This document shows, one piece after another, positions 53,592 to 64,000 of a DNA stretch of 64,000 nt. Each line of letters starts with the position of its first letter. Position 1 is the stretch's first letter. The translations under genes were made by a program, and so were the position numbers. This DNA is from Thunnus maccoyii (Eukaryota > Chordata > Actinopteri > Scombriformes > Scombridae). Below the pieces are notes generated by a model. That model had not been told where the DNA came from and did not search any database. It saw only the letters and a list, made by a program, of their open reading frames with translations. The stretch spans positions 28,618,662-28,682,661 of the forward strand of contig NC_056533.1 of assembly GCF_910596095.1 (NCBI RefSeq), given 5' to 3'.

Positions 53592-53760
53592 TTATCCAAA
53601 CTGAGTAAAAACAGTTTCTCCGAATGCTCCCGGGTCTTTATACAACTTCCTCCTTTGGTGGGAGTAATTCTTGCACTGGATGAGGATGTGTCTTACTGTC
53701 TCTGAGCCTCCACACTCACATTTGCCACCTGGGTGTTTTCCAATCAGAGCCAGCCCATTT
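53592..53760 (-). mobile_element. LINE fragment: C-terminal zinc-knuckle region of a non-LTR reverse transcriptase
   Basis: On the minus strand an open frame reads NGLALIGKHPGG, then KCECGGSETVRHILIQCKNY, then SHQRRKLYKDPG, and ends at a stop at 53592. The C-x-C-x7-H-x4-C spacing with 'ETV.HIL..C' is typical of the C-terminal end of Jockey/Rex-like non-LTR elements. Only this 5'-truncated tail is present, about 56 codons, with no break inside it. The exact clade is not determined. Confidence 0.65.
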
Positions 53761-54263
53761 TTCAACTGTGATTGCTTTTCCTACTATATATTAACAAGTA
53801 AAGATTACCCAAACATTTACTATGTAAACTTTAAAGCATTTCTTATGTGTAATATTGTAATATTGTCTTAATATAGCATATTCCTAATATGAATATATCA
53901 GATAAATATGCTTGTATAGAGCTAGCAATATTAGTCTCAATAAAATGAAAGATACAGAAACTGCATCAACAATAATTGCATTTTCCATCAGTGTGAGTGG
54001 CACCTTAAACTGAATTCTGAAAATCACAGTAACCACCACTTTTGTTTATCAAACACATACAATCATTTGAATGATTCCTTTATTGCCAACCCATTAGCAG
54101 AAAGGCACTGCACAGAAACTTTATTGTCAACAAGAAAGGAAAAATATTGTCAGGTAGTCTGAATCTCATACACAGGTCTTAAAGTAGTATCTGTACATAC
54201 TGTGATGCTGTGTGTGCCTTCCTGTACTTGCTGTTGCTTTTACACACACAAACACACACTCTA

Positions 54264-55568
54264 CAGTTTTTCTGTTGCTTTGGCTCAATTCTCGAATGAC
54301 AACTGAAATCAATATGTGAATTTCTTCACAACATTTTATTGCTTGTGCACAACAAAAAGAGCATTTCTCATTTTTTTGTTACTATTTACAAATGTTTTAG
54401 CACATTTAGGCAAATGACTGTACAATTGTCAACAATTTGAACAATTATTGGTTGTATTTGTCTTTGAGATCAAAATAGATTATGTTTCTTCTCAGCTGTT
54501 TTACTCTCAAAAATTGTGTAAGTCATCACATGCAGAATAGTCCATCTAATTGTCATAAAGGAGTGGTCATGAAGTCTGCTTAATTGATAAATTTGTTGTC
54601 AGATGAAACTCGAACTTCTTTTACGAATGGGGAATTTCACACATCTTTGTTCAACCAATGGCAGTTGCTTGTCCAGTTAGCTTACAGGTGTAAGTCATGA
54701 GTGTAAAACACATGAGGGCAGCAGAGTTACAACTGTTTGTGAACATGGAGGAGCCTGCTGAGATGAACATTGGACAAGGGCATCAGAGGTGTAAAGTGTA
54801 CAATCAATGACCACAAAATTAAATGTCTTTGCTTGCTGTAATGGATGCTGCTTGTGAAGACATAACAGCAGAAGCGTGCAGAGGATGGTTACAAGACGAT
54901 TCTTCCCCTGCTGCATTACAAGGGAGAACATTAGGCATGAGGTCGACAGGATGTCCCATGATTCCCAGCACTGCAACTTTATTTTGTTACTATACTACTG
55001 CATATAGTAGGCCTATGTGTTGTTTCAGCGTTCAGTTATTTTTCAGTTTACTGTATTGTACTGTGTTGTGAGACCACTGCAGGAAAATAAAAAAGTTTTT
55101 TCCTCACATTACATGCAAATCTTAGTGCTCTTTTGCTTTAAAAAGTGGAATGTGAAACCTTTTACTGGTGAAATCAGCATCTGAAGAGTGTTCACTTTGA
55201 TACACAATAGCAGTCAGTTAGTGTCAGTCTGGTAGAGTAGGCATTCAGTGTCAGTGAAAACATGATGGATGAGACTGTTAGTAAATGAGGAGATGAGGAA
55301 CACACTTCCAGAGTCCACTGTCCTTCTGACAAAACATCTACACATTTCGGCCACATTGGTTTTACAGAATGTGTCATTTTAGTGGCAATTATTTATTCAT
55401 TGCCACAATAGCTTAATTTGGAAACATGAATTAATGGTTTGGGTGAGATACAGCCTTTAGCAGGTTAATTATAGTGTTTTGCTGCACGTATGAGCTGTTT
55501 TGGGAAATACATCTTCAGTGCTGACAACTTTAAAGAGAGAAATGTGCCAAAGCAATTGAGAAAAACTG
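54264..55568 (+). mobile_element. Decayed Tc1/mariner-type transposon with TA target duplication
   Basis: The left end cagtttttctgttgctttgg is inverted in the right end (ccaaagcaattgagaaaaactg), and TA flanks both sides (54262-54263, 55569-55570). The element is about 1.3 kb. Inside, near 54835-54960, the plus strand encodes MDAACEDITAEACRGW in one frame and RRFFPCCITRENI in the next. From memory the fish transposase family reads 'AC..I....CQGWIRH.RRFFPRC.ARENI', so a frameshift separates the two pieces. The N-terminal and most catalytic sequence are lost, so it is an inactive internally deleted copy. Confidence 0.7.
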
Positions 55569-55584
55569 TAATATTGTAATTATT

Positions 55585-55770
55585 GCTGCAACAACTCGAT
55601 TAATCAGTTAGACAGAAAATTAATTGCCAGCCATTTTTATACTTGGTGAATTGTTTTAGTCATTTACTGTTCAAAAATGTCAAACATTCCCCAGCTCTTT
55701 GGGTTTTGGACTGTTGAGTGTACAATTAATCGATTAATCAATTATGAAAATAATTATCAGTTGCAGCCCT
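55585..55770. repeat. Dispersed AT-rich repeat, best-preserved copy of the family at 355
   Basis: Begins attgctgcaacaactcgatt and ends 'cgattaatcaattatgaaaa' followed by taattatcagttgcagccct. The ends are roughly inverted (tgcaacaa...attaatcag against gattaatc...gttgca), which supports a miniature inverted-repeat transposon. It lies immediately right of the Tc1-type element. Confidence 0.65.
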
Positions 55771-55998
55771 AATTTTAATTCATGTGCATATTTTCAAAGT
55801 AAACAGCAGAATATAAATACCAGTTGACATAAACTCTGTTTGACACTGGAATATTTTGTATTTTAGGCCCACGCAAGGTTGCAGGTGGCAGCTCCTTCTC
55901 CAAATATAGCAGCTGCTAACAACTGCAAACACAGAGTGGTCCTTAGCAAGTATTTCAGCCTTTTATCCAGGCATCCTTGACATCCCAGACACTCTTTG

Positions 55999-60979
<4,981 letters not shown>

Positions 60980-61219
60980 TGCGGACCAGGTTTTTTTCCC
61001 CCCCTTGTCTGAAAATTAAGAATTTCAAATAATGGCTCGTAATTTAGCTGTAAACTCTCATATTTTGTCTACGACTCATATTTCACGGAATGGGGGGGAA
61101 AAGTCACGGTGTGTCTAACATTGTAAACAAAGCGCCACAAAGTTGCAGACTAGCTCCAGCAGGTATGCTCTGTCTCGTTATTCTGGTCTGTCTCGCTGTA
61201 ACTCCCTCCCTCTATCTCT

Positions 61220-61220
<1 letters not shown>

Positions 61221-61272
<52 letters not shown>
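61221..61272. repeat. (AC)26 microsatellite
   Basis: A perfect AC dinucleotide array of 52 bases upstream of TM6SF1. Confidence 0.95.
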
Positions 61273-61274
<2 letters not shown>

Positions 61275-61467
61275 GTTCCATCATTGTCATTACTGAGGAT
61301 TCATGTTCTCATATCACAGGTTTAATTACTGCTAATCCTGTTTAGTGGAATCGATAATCCTCATCATTGTTTACTTTTCATTATCACTATAAATAAAAAG
61401 GTTTGTGTTCTTTTAATGACGCTGCGGACACTGACATCTGGCGGTTGGTTGGATAACTTCAAGCTTT

Positions 61468-61468
<1 letters not shown>

Positions 61469-61515
<47 letters not shown>
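61469..61515. repeat. (AAT)n microsatellite
   Basis: A perfect trinucleotide array of about 47 bases between TM6SF1 and BTBD1. Confidence 0.95.
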
Positions 61516-61516
<1 letters not shown>

Positions 61517-62379
61517 TGTCTTTATATCACAATACAGGCAACATGGATCACAAGATAAATTCATTAGGTTATTCCATATTCAAACGTCTATTTCAATAGA
61601 ATGACATTAAGTGCGTATAAAAAAGGAAGGATGTATATGAATCATCATAATACATATACATAAAATATATAATAAACATAAAATGTGAACTAATAAATAA
61701 AATACAGAGTGCATTTTCTATGGTTGTCACCAAAATTTAATTCCTGATTTTCAACAATTTAACATTACTTATTTAGGGATTGGTTTATTAATAGTAACAG
61801 GAGCAGTGCACATTAATTAAAGTGCTGGAGTTAGACAAAGGCTATGCTAAATTATTAAACTGAATCCTTTTTTTTTACATACTTAAGTAACAACATTGTG
61901 ATAACAGATAAAATGATTTGAATGATTTAAAAAAATGTTTTAACTAACCTGAAGTTGAAAATTGTCTTATTTTGTGTAGCACTCCCTTTTTCTTTTTTCT
62001 TTCTTAATACATCTTTATTTTATTTGTATTTTATTGTGTTCATTTTATCTGCTGCTTTATTTATTTGTTAGTATTCCGTTTATAGGCCACTGCTATTTTA
62101 ATTATTTCTTGTATGTTTTATACAGATATAATGCCTGTATTATTATAATTATTATTGTTGTTATTATTATTTTTAAGTTTTTTTTTAACTTACTACGTAT
62201 TACTTTTTCTTCCCCCTTTCTTTTTTCTTCTTTCTCTATAATTTATTAATTTATTTTGCTTTTTGCTTTGTGTTATTATTTCTCCTTCAACATGGAGAGT
62301 TTGTTAAGATGTGCAAGGGAAGCATACAGTTATCAGCAATGCTCCAGCTGTGGTGAGGGTGGGGGGGTGAAGTGTTGAT

Positions 62380-62402
62380 GGGGGGGGGGGGGGGGGGGGG
62401 GG
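62380..62402 (+). repeat. G homopolymer, 23 bases
   Basis: An uninterrupted run of G, preceded by a shorter run of seven G near 62361-62367. The exact length may be unreliable because of sequencing error in homopolymers. Confidence 0.85.
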
Positions 62403-62592
62403 TGTTGGAGTAAACAAATAAGGGGGAGTATTGAAATTACATTTTTCCTTTAATATGTTGAACCAAATCTTCACAACAGAATGTCAAAAACAGGGAAATG
62501 TGAGGAATAGACCTTGAGGATGTCTGTTAAACCTGTACTCATCAATAAAGAAATGAATACAAAAGAAGAAAAAAATTGTTTTGGAGGAAGTG

Positions 62593-62602
62593 TGCGCATG
62601 CG
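62593..62602. promoter_or_regulatory. NRF1-like motif in the BTBD1 promoter
   Basis: The palindrome tgcgcatgcg, followed by tc, lies about 150 bases upstream of the BTBD1 start codon and fits the NRF1 core (GCGCATGCGC) except at the last base. A CG-rich first exon follows. Function is inferred. Confidence 0.5.
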
Positions 62603-62751
62603 TCATTTCTGGAGAGACGCAACCGAAGCTAAAGAAGCTAAAGCTAAAACATCAAAGAGCGATGGCGTCCGCTGCAGGCACGTAGCGGTCGGTGTATGTC
62701 AGTGTGTTATGAACGGCTCCTTATAGAAGTAGAGGAGAAAACAGAAAACAG

Positions 62752-63188
62752 ATGGCGACCGGGAGCAGTGTCGGCGGAGGCTTAGCGTCAAACCATGACG
62801 GTCAGGAGGCAGCAGCATCCAACGCAGCGGCGCTGGCTGCGGCGTCGCTCTCCACGGTGCCCGCCGTCGCCGTCGCCGCCGCCACCGGTGCTGCCCCGTC
62901 CGCCTCCCCGCATGTCCTCGGCCTTCACAGGGAGCCCATGTACAACTGGCAGGCTACGAAGAGCTCCCTGAAGGAGCGCTTCGCCTTCCTCTTCAACAAC
63001 GAACTGCTCAGCGACGTCAGGTTCATAGTGGGAAAGGGCAGGCAGGCCCAGAGGATACCGGCCCATAAATTCGTCCTGGCCGCTGGCAGCGCCGTGTTTG
63101 ATGCCATGTTCAACGGAGGGATGGCCACAACTTCAGCTGAAATAGAGCTGCCCGACGTGGAACCGGCAGCCTTTCTCGCTCTGCTCAG
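62752..63188 (+). CDS. btbd1: BTB domain-containing protein 1 (BTBD1), first coding exon, partial gene
   Basis: BTB-BACK-PHR protein acting as a Cullin-3 adaptor and reported to bind topoisomerase I. Only the first 145 residues lie in the window. The exon begins [10 protein letters not shown], has a variable Ala-rich leader to about residue 58, then the conserved [20 protein letters not shown]. The BTB core follows ([52 protein letters not shown]). It ends LLAL-type sequence 'ALLR' at a gtagga donor, phase 2; the expected next exon (FLYSDEVQ...) was not found before 64000. [13 protein letters not shown] favours BTBD1 over BTBD2. CpG density is high, as usual for housekeeping promoters. Confidence 0.9.
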
Positions 63189-63717
63189 GTAGGACAGGTG
63201 ACTATGGGGATATCTTTATTCATGTCTTTCAATTTGAGAGCATGATTTATTGATTTTCCCTTTGACTCAAATAGCCTCTGCTTGCGCTAAAGATTTGTTC
63301 TGCTTCTGCAAACTGTGTGTTTGCACTCAGATGTGTTGTTGCTTGCACAGATGATTTCCTGCTCTCAAGCTTCAGCCCTTCTCGCACGAAAACATCTGCT
63401 CTCGGATTGTTTGTGCAATAAACCTGTCAAAATCCCCCAACCAGTAGACGGCCAGGTGTAGTGTTAACCAATGAAATGATCCTTGCCTCTGAATATCTGT
63501 TGAAATAATACTAATAGTAATAATAACAGTATAATCAAAGTGTGCATCTCAATTTATCAAAAGAAGAACAAGCTGTACTTTTTGCTCTTTTTAACACAAA
63601 GTTATGTTTGAGGTAACTGAGATATGGTGTCACCATTACATAGTTTGTCCATCAGAGAGCACAAGTTGATTTTTCAGCTGCATAATGTCTCGATCAATAT
63701 GTATCCTGGTCATACTT
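63189..63717 (+). other. Start of BTBD1 intron 1
   Basis: Intronic sequence following the gtagga donor. I see nothing coding in it. Confidence 0.6.
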
Positions 63718-64000
63718 AAAGGACAGGTTCACAGTTTTTCAAGTCTGTCTTAAAACAACAGTCAGGAGCCCAAATGAACATTTAAATATGTTTTTCGTGC
63801 CATAATCATTCCTCCTGTTCATACTGACCATTAGAAGATCTCTTCATAATGCACTTACAATACAAGTGATGGGGGACAAAATCCACACGTCTCCTTCTGT
63901 GCAAAAATGTATTTAAAAGTTTATCTGAAGCTAATATGAAGCGTCAGCCATCCAAATCAGTCAAATCAAGTAGATATCTCTCAGTGGTACACAGCGTTTT
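63718..64000 (+). mobile_element. Palindromic inverted-repeat element, copy cut by the window edge
   Basis: Starts taaaggacaggttcacagtt and contains 'ttaaaacaacagtcaggagc', 'aatcattcctcctgttcata', 'gaccattagaagatctcttc' and 'taaaagtttatctgaagcta'. It is the complement of 52292-52466 and matches the left arm of the copy at 2341. The right arm is expected beyond 64000. It lies in BTBD1 intron 1. Confidence 0.75.

Larger units (their letters stand above)
52635..55998. other. ZRSR2 upstream region and TM6SF1 3' side, transposon-filled
   Basis: The ZRSR2 promoter probably lies in 52635-52900, just upstream of the start codon. Beyond it come a 'tattattattagggaccgag' repeat near 53445-53490, a 'ctgattctgat' repeat, a LINE fragment, a decayed Tc1/mariner-type element and another dispersed repeat. 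The 3' untranslated region of TM6SF1 (minus strand) occupies part of the right end. No host exon was seen. Confidence 0.5.
60980..62751. other. Divergent TM6SF1/BTBD1 upstream region with simple repeats
   Basis: TM6SF1 (-) and BTBD1 (+) start codons face away from each other across 1.8 kb. The region contains (AC)26 at 61221-61272, (AAT)n at 61469-61515, AT-rich sequence at 61560-62280, and a G homopolymer at 62380-62402. The BTBD1 promoter with an NRF1-like motif is at about 62590-62750. No other coding exon was seen. Confidence 0.55.

Overview
This window is vertebrate nuclear DNA, almost certainly from a teleost fish. Genes are split by GT-AG introns, and the proteins are closest to vertebrate families as I remember them. 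The non-coding DNA carries short inverted-repeat transposons, (CA)n and (GATA)n arrays and repeat families common in fish. No operons, phage, plasmid or CRISPR features were seen, and no retroviral or LTR element was recognised.

Layout from left to right: (1) PPEF1 (+, coding 2026-12082), a calcium-linked Ser/Thr phosphatase, with a 55-base first coding exon encoding an acylatable MGC N-terminus. (2) An unnamed secreted protein (+, 13460-20621) with signal peptide, two sushi domains, a long Ser/Thr-rich mucin-like region, a third sushi domain and six EGF modules. (3) PHKA2 (-, 23450-38762), the phosphorylase kinase regulatory alpha subunit, 30 coding exons. (4) AP1S2 (+, 42407-44994), clathrin adaptor AP-1 sigma, 4 coding exons. 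(5) ZRSR2 (-, 46988-52634), a U2AF35-related splicing factor, 11 coding exons. (6) TM6SF1 (-, 55999-60979), a multi-pass membrane protein, 10 coding exons, one intron of GC-AG type. (7) BTBD1 (+, from 62752), first coding exon only; the rest lies beyond the right edge.

The genes do not form one pathway; they are linked by ancestral position. From memory, PPEF1, PHKA2, AP1S2 and ZRSR2 lie on human Xp22, while TM6SF1 and BTBD1 are neighbours on human 15q25. The window therefore spans a synteny junction between ZRSR2 and TM6SF1, about 52.6-56.0 kb, and that gap is filled with transposon debris.

Mobile DNA includes a palindromic inverted-repeat element in one near-complete and two partial copies, two hAT-like miniature elements (one nested in an older repeat), a decayed Tc1/mariner-type element with TA target duplication and transposase remnant, a LINE C-terminal fragment, and several dispersed unnamed repeat families. 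The most novel gene is the sushi/mucin/EGF protein, for which I recognise no named vertebrate counterpart. I found no convincing new multi-gene system.
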